Positions 1 through 34,800 of a stretch of 64,000 bases of DNA are shown piece by piece; position 1 is the first letter of the stretch; each line of letters begins with the position of its first letter. The notes beneath the pieces are model-generated. The model made no database searches. It saw only the letters and a program-made list of their open reading frames with translations, and was not told the DNA's origin. This DNA is from Osedax fenrisi. Lineage: Eukaryota > Annelida > Polychaeta > Sabellida > Siboglinidae. The translations under genes were made by a program, and so were the position numbers. Location: contig OZ025240.1 in NCBI GenBank assembly GCA_964019155.1, positions 46,398,354-46,462,353 of the forward strand. Reading direction: 5' to 3'.

Positions 1-412
1 TTATACATAGAGCTAGAGAGAAATAGAGTAGTAAACAATGTATATGACATGCAGAAAGCGTCGATCTAATTTGGTCACCTCAAAATGGCGGATTTGACCT
101 ATTTAAGCTTAATCTAGGGAGAAAGCGTATTTATCTTTATAATCTATTCTTATATATGTGTATTATCTATACACTAATAAGTAAATATACTTTATATATA
201 CATCATGTAAATGATTATTAATACAAATATAATATTTTACTCTATATTAAAATTAATTAGTAAATAAAATATAAACTATAGTTCAAATAGAGTTCAAATA
301 GGTCAAATCCGCCATTTTGAGGTGACCAAAATAGATTGACCCTTTCTGCATTGGCTTACACAGCCAGGCATAGCGTATTACCACTCTATTTATCTCTAGC
401 TCTGTGGTATTA
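1..412. mobile_element. Long inverted-repeat MITE at the left edge
   Basis: Arms of about 55 bp (about 51-108 and 299-355) pair nearly perfectly; the core TTGGTCACCTCAAAATGGCG is at 71-90 and its reverse complement at 312-331. An outer pair with AGAGCTAGAGA is at 10-40 and 375-408. The element may extend left of the window. It lies in an intron or upstream of the first visible claspin exon. Confidence 0.8.
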
Positions 413-590
413 TATATGGTAAATTATTATTTATATAATATATATATCAATCATAAATTATGATTCATAATAGAAGTTTAATATATATATATATATAATT
501 ATTAATTATATTAGAAGTTATGCAATACCTATATGCATGTATACACACTCCCACACCTACACTCACATACCTACACATACACCCACACAG

Positions 591-21352
<20,762 letters not shown>

Positions 21353-21990
21353 AGCGCCCCTCGCCCCCCCACCCCACCACCACTGCAACACAATATACAT
21401 TCATTATTATTACCATCGTAGTGCCGTTGCCATCATTAGTACCCCGCCCCACTCCCACCCTGGCATTACTGTTTTCATACAATTTCCACTCTATTTTTAC
21501 AATCTCTATATATATATATATATTATTTATTTGATTTGATCATATTTTATAATTTTTTCGTCGATTAGAAAATACACAATTGAAATCATTATCGTTTATT
21601 ATCAATATGTTACTATATATATATATGAATTCAGTTGATACCTACGTGTGTATATATAGTATAACAAGTGTAACAATGATGTTCAGATCTCTCGAGGTAG
21701 TCATTAGTATTAGTAGTAGTAGTAATCATTATTTGTTAAATATATATAATAGATTCGAAAAGTGCAGCTAAATAGTAAATCCTTAATCTAGTATGAAACG
21801 TTGCTATAAAAATAATTATATAGCATATATATGTTATATATAATACGTACAAAAAAAAATTCCAAGCGTCATAAACTCAGTAAAATAGGATTCATTTTAA
21901 AATTAGCGATTCAAATTAATAGTATTATTTGCGTTGGTATTTACAAATTCTTACAAATTACCTACTTATGGATTAGTTTCTAAAAATAGA
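21353..21990. other. Convergent intergenic gap between claspin and ZFAND3
   Basis: Only 638 bp separate the two stop codons, so both 3' UTRs and polyadenylation sites must lie here or overlap. It has C-rich stretches (21356-21375), a short TA run (21509-21524) and a short (TAG)n run (21705-21723). I see no clean AATAAA on the + strand just after the claspin stop and no further coding signal. Confidence 0.6.
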
Positions 21991-24900
21991 TTAAATGCGC
22001 TTCACGTTGTTGCCCATATAACGCACTGCGGGTACCATTCTTTCTCTGGCTTCGTTGCGACCATTCCCCTTGTGGTCGTACGTGCATTCGTGTTGCTCGG
22101 CGAGCCGGTGTAGTTGACAGAATATAAATTCTGTGTGTGCGAGAGGTCAAGGTCACTACTAGTTTCAGTATATTAAGTACGATTACGATAATGGATATTT
22201 TACGAGTTTTATATATATTTTTATATAATACCTATATATGTTTATGATAGTAATTGTCTCGTACGTGATGTATTGATTATTTTTTATGAATTGAAATATA
22301 ATTTTTTCTATTAAAATCCTACTGATTTTAAACTAAGTTTTATAATGATTTGAATAAATAATAATATAATTACAAGTCTACAATTTTATAAAAAAATGTA
22401 TATATTTTATGATAAACACTATTTCATATCGACTAATATATGATTTTTCCTTATAATAATGTTTACAATAAAACATTTGTTATAAATTCATAAGGATCAC
22501 GCGTATATTTAAATTTGTATTATTCTGTAGTTAAAATACAATATAAACTACTGCGGTAAACACATAAATAGCGCGCTAATGTTCTCTATACGGTCGTTAT
22601 ATACTCTCTCTCTCTCTCGTTGTTGTACTGGATGAACTCTGTAGATATACGCATGTTATTATTCACCCGTTAAACAATAGCTTCTAAACAAAGTACTTGA
22701 CTACCTAGCGGTGGTGGTATTCACGGATTGTTTTGAGCGTGTATTAAGCTGTAGGTTCATTACGGGTTAGGCCTTACGTGTATTACAATAGAGGTTCGCA
22801 GTAAGAACGGCGCAATAGTAGCCTGCGTTGCCATTGTAATAAACATGTATGATATAATCGTTACGTAATACACACGTGTGTGTGCATTGTAGTACGCACA
22901 AAAATATATGGAGATCTTTTAAATTATTTTTTAATAATACTATATTGTATTTTAAGATTAATATATACTCTAATTAGGAAATGTATATACATATATAAAT
23001 ATTTTAATATATTTTATTGTATGATATTTATTTTTTTAAATAAAATAATATAAAGAACTATAATTGTTCAGATAGTATTAATTTCAACAATTATTATTAA
23101 TTATAAATTCTATATAAAATAAAAGTTAACATCAATACAAAACACTACAATAGAAAATATATAATTTAATTGATTTTTCTTATTTTTAATAGATACAAAT
23201 TATTAATATATATTTTTGTGATAATTTATATACATTATGAGTCTGTATTAATAATTTATTATAATTTTTTTTATTTATTTTTTATAAATCATTATTTTAA
23301 TATATTTTTTATTATAAAGAGATTAAAAAAGTTATATTCATTATAAATTTTAAAATATTTAACATAGATTTTACAGATAATTATAAAATGTAAATTTCAA
23401 TAATAATATATTGTTAATTAATATATTTAATTAATAAAATATGAATATATATAATAATAATATTAATAATTATCTAATAAAATAATAACTATAATCTTGT
23501 AAATAAATTATGAACTACTAAAAAACAATCATTAAATTGTATAATAAATCTTATAATGGGAAATTAAACTTCAATACAGATATAATCAAGAAATTAACAG
23601 GTTCTTAAGAAATGTGTTATTTAAATCTTAGTATCATATAATTTGAATATATTATTTGTTATAGATTCGGTACTAATATATGGGAAGTATATCTAATGTT
23701 GGTATATATTAAAATTAACGGGTATCGAGTGAGAGTGTTTATCTACTGCTACTAATATTGATGTGTTATGATAATTAAATAAAAGTAAATGATGCTGTAT
23801 ATGTGAATAACTATTATCATTTGTGTGTTAACGAAGGTTTTTTAACACAAGAACGCATACGATATATTTGAGATGAGTTTTTTTTTAGAAATTGATCTTC
23901 CTAAACGAGACTTCATTTGGCTCTGGTTTTAATAATGCATAGCTCACCCAATCAGATAAACATATATAATAATCATGAACTCTATATCATTGAAGCTGCA
24001 GGTTAAAGATGAGACCGCATATGCACATATTCACAAATATCTACCGCGATGTATAAAACGCAAATATTCGTGAATAATCACCTACAGGTGGCGCCATCGA
24101 CTGGTGGCTCTACGCGGTGGTGTGTCGACGTACTAACGGCATCGACAGCGACCGATCTCTCGGATCGCCGGTTCCAGTTTACAGTTACACGAGTAGCAGC
24201 GTTTCTTGGATTTCTGAACTTTAGCGTCGGGCGGCGACGAGTGCTTATCCTTGTCGGCTGCTGCACCGGAGGGGGGGGACGAGGAGTTGTTCAGCTTCGA
24301 GGCGTCGGTGGGTTGCTGCGACTCTCCTTGCTCGCTTAATTCCTGAAGCGTCTTGTCGTCCGTTATGTTCACCGAATCGGATAGACTGCGCGAGGGGTGG
24401 AGGAGGGGATCGTATTAGTAATGATAGATTATCGTCTGTTCGCTACTAGTGGTAAAGTGTGTCTTACTCCGGTGACCTCTCGATGTATCAGCGCTCGCGA
24501 TGTTATATAAAATGCTTTATATTTATATATATATGCTAATTTAAATACTATTAGGATGTATGGTATAATCTGATTATCGTAAGACGATTATGAAATATAA
24601 TCGCGTAGCCTGTTGAGCGAAGAGAATTAATTAAATTAAACCTTTAAATATTCATAAGCTCAATGTAATTTTCTATTCTAATATAAGTGATATATGTATT
24701 AACCGTTTTCTAGTGTTGTTTTCCGTCTTATCTTTAGACGACGAATATTCTGTATGGTACAATCATTATATAAATAGATAGAAAGATAGTAATATTAGTA
24801 TAACAAATTATATCTCAATTCATAGACTAAACAAATATATAGTAATACAGATTATAATATTGTGAGAGAACATCCCCGCGACAAACACGTTGAGAAGTTC

Positions 24901-26209
24901 CAGCATACTAACGTTCATTTTTTCTATCTTGAGTGTCTTTAGGGGGATTCGAAGGAAGTCGACCTCTTGCCGCCTGTTGGCTATCATTTTCTGTTCGTTG
25001 GTTGCCTTGTTCTGAATTAGTGTAGATTATTGCGCTATGTTTAAAATAGAATATAGAATTGTGAATGTTTTTCATCAGAAACTTTCAAAACGTGATTAAT
25101 ATTATATGGAGTCCTTTAATCCCATCCAAGAACTTATATAAAGTTTACTTAATACTAAATTTCTCTAGTTTTGCTTCTAAACCGCTCTCATATTAAGCCA
25201 TCAATGAGATGATCATGTTTATACATAATTATATATATATCACTTCTAAATACTATTCTAAGACCTATTTGATGTGTGCGCACAGGTTTAGACCCGTATC
25301 CTACTGGTGTATTAGCCCATTGACCTAGCCATGCAGTTATTATGTGATATGTCTAGTGATGTGTGTGGTGATTACCGGTGAACTAACGTTTATAGCAGAG
25401 AGAGCAAAGTCCTTGAGTTTCACTAGTTCTGTATTGATATTAAATGTATTAATACGACGAAATATGATAATTCTCAATGTATACAATAATATTTACATGA
25501 TTTTATTATAGCTACGTTATCGAAGGCGAGCTAATATTAGATTATAAATAATACAGACTAATTCGGTTAATGATTGATTTTTAAATAAATAATTATTAAT
25601 AATATAGAAAATATGAATTTTAAATGTAGAATATATTTAGGAATGGTAGGTTAATCCGTTCTACGTGAATATTGTTCAGTGACTATATCAGAAAAGTAAT
25701 CGTAGATGATGGAGGATTTATATTCAGTGTATTAACTATAATAAAGAAATGAATGTATTGCACTAATATAATATATCAAATACATTATGTAATCAATTGA
25801 TATGCATGTATATGATATATTAATACAAATAGAACTATTTAGTTGTTGGGAGTCCTAACTTGGGACAAATTTTTGTAATTTAAATAATTATTTGACTGAT
25901 TTAATCCGAATTATATATGAATCATTTATTTAGTTAAGAAATATTATTAAAATATTATAATTCTTATAAAATATTGAATTATATTTTCTTAATCATATAA
26001 TACATATGTGTTTTATATGGTATGTATATTTGTAATTCTTGTTATCTATATATATATATATATATATGCATCTTATGTTAAATTAAATACATTTTGATAT
26101 TATAACAAAATCTGATTAATGTATATTAAAGACGATTATTATATATATATTGGGAAGCATATTGAGTGAAGATAATCAATGAACTTAAAATAAGAATTAA
26201 ACTTGATCA

Positions 26210-26277
<68 letters not shown>

Positions 26278-27400
26278 TGAATACCAGTTATCTTGTGCAA
26301 ATTATTTCATGGGGAGTGATATCGTGAGGATTGATTATCTCAATAATATATATTAATGTCAATAATTATTTATAAATAGTAGAATGTACACTTCATATGA
26401 AATCACTGCTTATCTATCAGACCATTAATTAAATATATGTAATTAACATATATGTACAAAGCAATATTACAAAAAGTCATCATTATAATGATTCATTTTA
26501 ATTCATTTTAATTATATTATTTAGGCTATATATAATTAATTCTATGGCTATATTATATAGCCATAGAATATAGTATATAATATATACAGATTTGTTTAGC
26601 TTTACAAATATTTGTATTATTCAAGAACATATATCATATATATTATATTTGACAGTCATATATATCATTGAATTTTTTTTTTTAAAAGTACCATTTATAT
26701 ATGTATATCATATTAGTGAAATAAAACATTAAAATCTAAATGCAATATATCATATACAGTGTAATAATGTATTTACTCGGTATATGATACTGGATATTTA
26801 ATATTATATTAGTATAATAAATATTATAATTATTAATATTATTATAATAGTTATAATTATTTATTATAATATCATAATTATTATGCTATTTAATAATATG
26901 GTATTCATAAAATATACTGTTATTCATATTAAGAATTTATATTGTTTAGAAAGTCATTTATTTACAAATATTACATTTATATTGATAGAAATAGAAATCC
27001 ATTATGAAATACATAAACATATAATAATAGGTGTTATTATAAATAATTGGATGTATTCCAAAAATATTTTAACATCATAAATTATTTATTAAATATCAAT
27101 TTTAATAAGTAATTGTAATTCAAATAATTATAACTTTTAGAATATATATAAACATATATTATACATTAGATAATTGTATTTGAATTATAATCTATATATG
27201 CCAGTATATGTTATTAACTGTAATTAAAATATACTCAAATTAAGTTTGATTAATTAATATTGTTTATAGTAGGAATGATTAGGCAAATTTGGGCGTTTCG
27301 AATTACTTATGTTATTTAATAAATTTACGATAAATACATACCCCCAAAATCCACATGGACATCTCTGTGATAAGCTTTTTTCAGATGTTGATTTCTCCAT
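21991..27400 (-). CDS. ZFAND3: AN1/A20 zinc-finger protein, ZFAND3-like (complete, 5 exons)
   Basis: Exons in transcript order: 27342-27400, 25388-25428, 24909-25011, 24138-24385, 21991-22130; 591 bp, 196 aa, ATG at 27400, TAA at 21991-21993. Residues 13-33 are an A20-type finger: Cys14, Cys16, Cys28, Cys31 with RCPCGFWG as in ZFAND3. A polar Ser/Gln/Asp linker follows. Residues 131-166 are an AN1 finger: Cys131, Cys134, Cys148, Cys150, Cys155, His158, His164, Cys166, containing FCQLHRLAEQHEC. The A20 finger is split over exons 1 and 2 and the AN1 finger over exons 4 and 5, with phases matching at every junction. Family members bind ubiquitin or act in stress and transcription; the role here is inferred only. 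ZFAND3 in human is 227 aa. A SINE sits in intron 2. It is convergent with claspin. Confidence 0.92.
25110..25341 (-). mobile_element. tRNA-derived SINE, copy 2
   Basis: Reverse-strand copy in ZFAND3 intron 2; the tRNA-like head ends about 45 bp from the exon 2 donor. The conserved body is seen on the + strand as CCGCTCTCATATTAAGCC and the tail as GGAGTCCTTTAATCCCATCC. Confidence 0.8.
26213..26273 (+). repeat. (TA)n tract in ZFAND3 intron 1
   Basis: About 30 TA units without interruption. Similar tracts occur at 16120-16168, 35946-35984, 52066-52093, 52129-52168, 58977-59021 and 61829-61864. Confidence 0.95.
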
Positions 27401-27903
27401 ATTTATGTATCACCTATGCTATAAATATAGTTTAAAACATTAAAATATAAAATTATGAATAGATAATATGCGACAGCTTGAGGTCATAGGTTAAAGACAA
27501 AAATATCAATTCCGTGTGTCCATAACTACGGTTCATTCATTGGTCACAGTTGTTTACCTGTATTGTATATTTAGTAATTCTAGGATAATGTATTTCACGG
27601 GTATTTATACTAATTACCATAAGAATACCTTATACGTACATGTTGTAAAACATCTATGTAACCTAGCTGTACTTTGATATACACGATGTTTAAAAAGTGT
27701 AGTAATTTAAATGCATATTATAACCCGAATTATAACATGAATAATTGTATAAAGGAATTTATACTACAAATGGAGTACGATCATCTCGGTCATTTCATAT
27801 TTACCATGTGTTTAGAACATATATCTAGACAGACTCTCTCTCTCTATAGAGATCTATAGATATGTGGTTAATAATCATCTGTTATTCAACGTGAACATAT
27901 ATA

Positions 27904-27935
<32 letters not shown>

Positions 27936-28292
27936 TAATAATATAATATGATCACTGAGTAGTTACATTTGCATGTTTTTAGTAGGCATACTTTATATTG
28001 ATAGTAACTGTTTGTAATAGTCATAGAGCTAGATAGAAAGTTCTCTATAGCAAGAGTGAACATAACTAATATAACGAATTAGTAAATACACTATCTAAAC
28101 TAAGTATTCCGTTATATTCATTACGTGTAGAATAACACGTGTAGTAGGTACTGCCGTACGCGTGAATGAATAACGTTATTCATTACTTAAATTCATAGAA
28201 AATCCAATCATAATATAAGGAATATTACCATATTCCAACCTGTATATCCTTACACAAATATTAAGAGGCTATATTTTTGTTTACTTTTGTAA

Positions 28293-28330
28293 TCATAGAG
28301 CTAGAGATAAATGTATCTCTAGATCTATGT
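28293..28330. repeat. Dispersed AGAGCTAGAGATAAAT palindrome (example copy)
   Basis: CATAGAGCTAGAGATA, short loop, then TATCTCTAGATCTATG. Related pieces at 5-40, 375-408, 28020-28050 and 35096-35138. Confidence 0.6.
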
Positions 28331-30213
28331 TTGTATATAATAATAGATAAACAGAAATGTCAATAATCATAATTATAGGTTAACTACCTATCACGATTCC
28401 TGTATAACATATCGATATATCACGCTAATATATTCCTGTTGGTTATGCTGATTAACTTATGCATAATAAATAAAATATATTATTTTATTTAAAATCGTAA
28501 TTTAAACAAACCATGCTATATATACAATATTGCCGCGATTTTGCGAACATTCTTAATACATACTTAGCGATAGGATATATAATTGTTTAGTCACGTGATG
28601 TTAGTGTTTGATCTACGGGATACGCGATACGTGGATACGCGTCGGCTATTAATAGTAATAATTGTTACTGCATGGAATTATCACCACGCGACATCTCCAT
28701 TAATTAAATAGAATCCTGCATCCTAACCCCCCTCTATCTCTCTCTCTATCTCTCTCTCTCTCTCTCTCTCTCAATATTACGTAACTCTATATACCGTATT
28801 ACGCAACACTCCGTATAGAGTATTACGCAACGAAACATCACTAGTCTGACGTATACTATTACCTATGGAATATAAGTAATGCGGTAAACAACGTATTGTT
28901 TACGTTCTAGAACAGCATCCGGGCCGCATTACCAGTCAGTACAACGCGTTCACTCTGTGACGTCTACTAAGCGACATACCGAGATACACACGAATAATAG
29001 GTCACCACACGCTGATCATGTGACATATATGTACGACGTACATTGTACGTCGTACTAATGCGTGTACTATATATACCTATAGAACGCAGACATACACGCG
29101 TACACTAGTGCTAACACCGCTCTCACTCGCTTAGTATACTAGGTATGTAGTAATACTAGTAATAGCATAGATAGTGAAGAGGGTATACTATATATCATCG
29201 ATATCCTGATATATATTATAGTCGTACTATAGTCCTAAAGTAACCAGTATAATAGTAGTCAATGACTATACAATAATATTGTACTAAGTACCTACTATAT
29301 TAGTAGCAATACCCTGGTAATACTAATGATACGTGAATATGGGCGACGTATATGTCATACCTGTAACATAATCACACACACACACACTCACACACACTCA
29401 CACTCACACACTCACACACTCGCTCGAGGGTGTATTGTTTATCACGTATATCCCTCTCCCTCGCTCGTGCGGGTAGACATACAGACAATGTGGGCGGGCT
29501 GTTCACTACTAATGGTGTAGACGCGCGCGCTCGTGGGTGCGTGCGTGCGTGCGTGCGTTCGTAATAACAGTACAGCGAGCACATGATACCAGCGTATCCG
29601 GTATGACTCGTAGTACGTACGAGAGGCCCTCTCTCGGAGGAGATGGAGGATGAGGAGGAGGAGGAGGAGGATATAATTTACACTTGTCACCTTGTCACTT
29701 GTAATACGGACATATATATCATGTATAAACATAGAGTTGTCTCCGTATGTATGTCTGTATCTTCTTATGAATATATAGCTGTATCCGTAATATTAATATT
29801 TCCTAGGACAATTTTATTTTATCTCATCAACCGGACCCTGGAATGATATGTATGCCCGTGTGATTGCGTGTGTGCGACGCACTGTGCGACGCACAGTGTG
29901 CGTGTGTGTATGTATACATATATGGATTTATCGCATACTCTTCACCATAGAGGCATACACATACGTATATCACACGTATACGACGTACCTATATCACATA
30001 GTGGTAAGCCTATAGGCAAGCGCGTATAAAAACGCGATATTCAGGGGGAAATGCGCATACACACACCCATGTCCGTAGGTGTGCGTATGTCATGCGAATA
30101 CATATGTGCACTCAGCCTGTGTGTGTGTGTATTTATATGCATATGTATAGCAAAGATTTTCCGAAGGAGCTTTACAAAATCTTTGTGTATAGCATACAAT
30201 TTCCTATAGAGTA

Positions 30214-30287
<74 letters not shown>

Positions 30288-30299
30288 ACACACACACAT
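30214..30299 (+). repeat. (CA)n microsatellite
   Basis: About 43 units with one T interruption near 30282. The frames through it (Thr-His, Cys-Val) are not genes. Confidence 0.97.
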
Positions 30300-30478
30300 A
30301 CGCCTAGTACGTGGTAAGCATATAAACCCGAAATAAGTTTGACCTACATAATACACCGTAGTATATATAACACAGGCTTTGGTGCGGTAGGTGCAATGAC
30401 AGTGTCCTCGGTAGGTGTATGATATATATCTATATATCGACTATCTTAATACATATGTATTCGGTATACAGTATGCTC

Positions 30479-30513
30479 ATATCATCGCTATAAATAAACT
30501 TTCTTTATATCGA
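30479..30513. repeat. Dispersed ATCGATATAAAG palindrome (example copy)
   Basis: Stem CATCGCTATAAATAAA and CTTTCTTTATATCGATG. Further copies at about 35797-35833, 47567-47585 (half), 48363-48397 and 55849-55886. Flanks are unrelated between copies. Confidence 0.65.
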
Positions 30514-30811
30514 TGGCCCATATATGGATATATTAGATATCTAATGGACATTATCTAAGTTATTATGCGCATGTACTAGAATATATTACGACGATGTGCT
30601 CCTATTACCATGCGATGTAGGCGTGTGTGTGTAACAGTGCTAAGAACATGCACACACGCGCGCACATATATGATGCTATTCGTACATAACCATATGTACC
30701 GTGTACAATGTACGCTTCAAATTGACTAAATGTATCGACATATTCACTATAAAATTAACAATGTATAATACGCATATATGTATAAAGGGGTTGTATAACG
30801 TATAAACGTTA

Positions 30812-31094
30812 CCCAGCAAACAGTAATAGCCGAATAATAGCAGCTATATGCTGCTATTAAATGTCTATTATGCTGCTATTAATTTGTCATGTTATAATGC
30901 TGCTGTTATGCTGCTATTTAAAGTATATTATGATAATATTATGCTGCTCTTAATTTAAAAAATGTATTATGCTGCTATTATGCTGCTGTTATTAGAATAG
31001 AAGCATAATGGCAGCATAATAGCACAATGTAAACATTTGAAGCTATAACATATGCTGTTATGCTGCTATTATGCGGCTATTACTGTTTTCTGGG
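30812..31094. mobile_element. CCCAGC-type MITE, copy 1
   Basis: Ends CCCAGCAAACAGTAATAGC (30812-30830) and the inverse GCTATTACTGTTTTCTGGG (31076-31094). The inside is built of repeats of ATAATAGCAGC, in one orientation on the right and the other on the left. TA is present on both sides. No coding capacity. Confidence 0.88.
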
Positions 31095-32041
31095 TATATT
31101 TGTTATATCGTATACTCTCACTCGAGGGTTGCATACCTTGTCGTAATATATATTAACAATGCATAGTACAGTGCACTGTACAATGCACCCGTGTTATACC
31201 ACGTGATGTACAAAGCTACTAGTAAAGTAAACAATGGCGATAATAGACGTAAACATTGGTACGGTACACGGTATAGATAACACACAGTGACCTATCGAAC
31301 AATACAACACGGTGGGTGCTATCTATCTAGGTCATTGTTAATATAACGAGCGCCCTATGTACCGGTTGATTTCCGCGGTAGCGTAACGTCAATGCCATGT
31401 CCTCGACAACGTGTCCGCGATAGACGTATAGTATACTTGTGTCGGTTACGAAGTGAATTTATGGAATAATTATGCGCTGAGTTTCTCCGATGAAACCACG
31501 TAAATAACGAGTTATGCTACGTATTACAATGGACTTATTGTTGTGGTAAACATGTATTGTGAATAAGGACATCGTGTCCTCAACATATATAATACGATAT
31601 GGTAAATAAACAGTAAACGTACCTTTAATATTTGCTCGCTTGATTCGCTCGCTTGTGTGTGTATGTTTATGTTTTGTTTGTTTTAAAATATAAGCTACGT
31701 GTAATATTATAAATTTACTAATTGTTAATTAACATTCGTTAATTTATTAAAATAAAAATTAAAATAATAATTTTATTTGATTAATTAAATTAACATATAT
31801 TATGACTCATGAGCTGTGAGTCGTACGTTAATTTCAATATATACACGCACACATTGTACATGTACATTGTGCGTCTCAAATAGGTATGTGATACCTTAAT
31901 ATTATGCAATGCTTACAAATAATGTCAAATGATTTGTTATTAGCGTTAAATGGAAATCACTTTAAGTTTAAAATTTAACAATTGTTATAAAATAAAATTA
32001 TTTTATTTCGATATTTTCACCTAACATATTTTAAGGGGGAT

Positions 32042-32165
32042 TATCCCACTACAAGTATTTCAGGCAACTTGCCGGAAATATTGTAACTTTATAGGGAATC
32101 ATGATAAAAATGGTTTTTAATTTTCAATATTTCCGCAAGTTTCCGGGCGTACTTGTAGTGGGATA
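32042..32165. mobile_element. 124-bp hairpin MITE
   Basis: A perfect 16-bp inverted end, TATCCCACTACAAGTA at 32042-32057 and its complement at 32150-32165, continues as an imperfect stem through CCGGAAATATTG and its partner. The whole element would fold into one hairpin. Confidence 0.75.
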
Positions 32166-33483
32166 CCATCTTTAATAAACTCGCAAACAGACCTCTCTCT
32201 TTATCAAGTAAATAGCAGTCATATTGATTTTTATTGTTATATATGTAGTCCTATAGTACTATATATAGTAACCGGCGGGCTAGTATACACATATATATAT
32301 ATATATATATATATATGTGGTCTAAAGGAATGTAGAGTATTCAATGGTATCATATTCAAATAACTTTAGCGCTTAAAAACCCATATAAAACCTATATTAT
32401 AATATAGGTATACATGTACACTGTACATTGTACACTGTACAGTGTACAGTGTTTATTGTACACAGTAGGTAAACTATCCACATTTACTTGCTAAATAAGA
32501 ACATTCATCTACGCTAGGTGTAACTTATAGTTGTAGTCAACCAAGGATAAGGACATGTCCTTCAGCCAACCACTACCAAGGACACTACTACGTAATTAAT
32601 GATGTAATGAATAAAGAGTCGACAGGTAGCGATATCAAAATATGTAGGCGATAATTTAATATTGAAAGTAACATACAATATCGTATCTACTACCGAATAC
32701 CATCTATTAATACGTTACTTTAACATATAATAACTGTCGCTAGTTACATTGTACGTAAACATACATAGTGCAGGGGCGGGTACAAGGGGATGATTATAAA
32801 ATAGGTGATGTGGTTAAATCAGAAAAATCGTCAATATAATTATATGTATGTTAATACATATTTTATTTTAAGTATTTTGAGTATATATACATGCATATAT
32901 GCATGCAAAATGTAATTAATTCAAAATATGATGGGTATATTATTAGAAATCTGCATATTTTTTAAATACTCTGCTAAGAGGCAAGGTTTATTAGAAGAAA
33001 ATATTACAAAAATGTATTCAGACATGATGCTTTGCTAGTATTTATCAAACTGTATCAAGCAATATTTGAAACAATGTTAGACATATAGGATATATGAAGA
33101 TAAATATGGAATTCAGAAAATATAACAAAATCTAACGATCTTTACAATTCTATGAGTAATATTGTAATACTAATAGACATTTTATTATGTCATTAATTGT
33201 ATGTAATAATTCATTTAATTTCATAGACAATTTAACAACTGCTTTCCAGAGTAAATAAATAGACGCATATAAGGCAAATCAATATATTCAAAGTGTAATT
33301 TAAAGGGTTACAAGTTTGTAGGGATAATATTGAAGAAGTAAAATGATAACCTACAATTAGAATGGAATGAAGAAGCATCACATATATTATCATATTAAAA
33401 TCAAGTAATTTATTTACCAAGGTTAAATAAAATAGTCAAGGCTGTCTTATCTTTTTTTGCACACGTTGTTAGATCAGATATGG

Positions 33484-33690
33484 TGAATTGCAAATGATGC
33501 TGGGAAGAATGGAAGGTCGGTGAGGAAGAGGCAGACGACATTACACCTGGCTAGACAATATACAAAATATCTCTCTAAAGATATTATTAATCCGACTAGA
33601 TGCTAGAGACAGAGAGGAATGGAGAATAGCTACCATGGATGTCGCTAGGGTCGGTTTCGACTCGATGGCACAAGGTAACAAGGTTAAATA
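33484..33690 (+). mobile_element. RTE-like LINE, 3' coding remnant
   Basis: In the frame of 33500 the translation has MLGRMEGR, a stop, then GRGRRHYTWLDNIQ and LDARDREEWRIATMDVARVG. The pattern GRGRxxxxWLDNI followed by ARDRxxWR and a Val/Arg-rich end is the usual C-terminus of RTE/BovB-like LINE polyproteins. It is cut off upstream and has an in-frame TGA at 33508-33510, so it is dead. Confidence 0.65.
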
Positions 33691-34254
33691 AAAGAGACAT
33701 ACATGGCAATTATTGGCTCATGATGGAGATGAAAGAAAGATTAAATAAAGACATATTGTATTATCTATTGAAGCATTATTAATTCAAAAAGTAATGAACG
33801 AAAACAAGGATTCATGGAAAGAAAATATATTAATATGTTATGAATTAGTCAAAGATGATTTACCAAAGATACATTTAATAAAAACCGAATTGATTTACTA
33901 GGAAGTTAATTGGATAGAGACTAAATATCTACCTAATACGATAACAAGTAAGTACTCTCAATAATATTTCAAGGTAGGTATTTCAGAAACCATAAATCCT
34001 ACAAAAAAATTTGTAATGAATAAAATATTCATAATTATATAAATAGTCTAAAAAAGAATTTTTCAATTATTCAAAATATTGCTGATATATCCATATCCAA
34101 AAACTGATTTTTTATTACGTTTTAAAATTTATGAAAACAAATTTCAACTTAAAACCTTCTCAAGAATATACAAATGTATCGATATAAAATATAATACTAT
34201 GTTATTAAAAATAAAAGTATTCTAAAAATTATATTTATAATTTCTATATTTGTA

Positions 34255-34800
34255 CACTTCGGACACTCTAGATGTCTTAATAATATAACCAATCAGCGCG
34301 CAGCGTATGAAATATTCTGATTTTCATAAAAATCGCGTGAGTTATAATATTTATACCATCAATAAAGCTAAATCTAACATTTTTATTATTTAGATATTAA
34401 ATTGTATTATTAATTAAAAAAATAATAAAAATAAATAAATTATTAACTAATTAAATTAGAATAAATTATTAATTAAATTAATTATAAATAATGTAATTGT
34501 AATTTGTTTGATTGATTCATCAATAATATATAGTTTATCTAGTGGTATATATATAGCGTGTCCGTATTATAACACAGGGTGTCCGTATTCGGACATGGGC
34601 ACCGAATACAGACACCCCCGTTATCTATGGAATTAAAAGATTAAATAAAATTTAAAAATCACAATAATATCTATAATCATATAATATTAATATATTGTAA
34701 TATTTGAATACAAATAATGAGTCATTAAATGTTAAGACCATTTATTGTTAAAGTGTCCGTATTATAATATAATAGATTACAGTAACCTATAGGTTACTTT
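34255..34800. mobile_element. Element A with repeated GTGTCCGTATT motifs
   Basis: Left part has TTCGGACACTCTAGATGTC, then ATATAACCAATCAG (34287). The right part has GTGTCCGTATT at 34558, 34578 and 34752 plus an inverted copy at 34600-34616, and ends with GGTTACTTTCCCCTA. Layout matches element B. No frame. Confidence 0.5.

Noticed and set aside
24909..25011. Alternative frame of this exon, reading NKATNEQKMIANRRQEVDFL
   Set aside because: It has no phase match with the flanking ZFAND3 exons, whereas the other frame (QGNQRTENDSQQAARG) joins the A20 finger and the next exon in phase.
32400..32465. GTACA/TGTAC palindrome cluster as a regulatory site
   Set aside because: Similar words are common over 28.5-36 kb; nothing ties them to a promoter.
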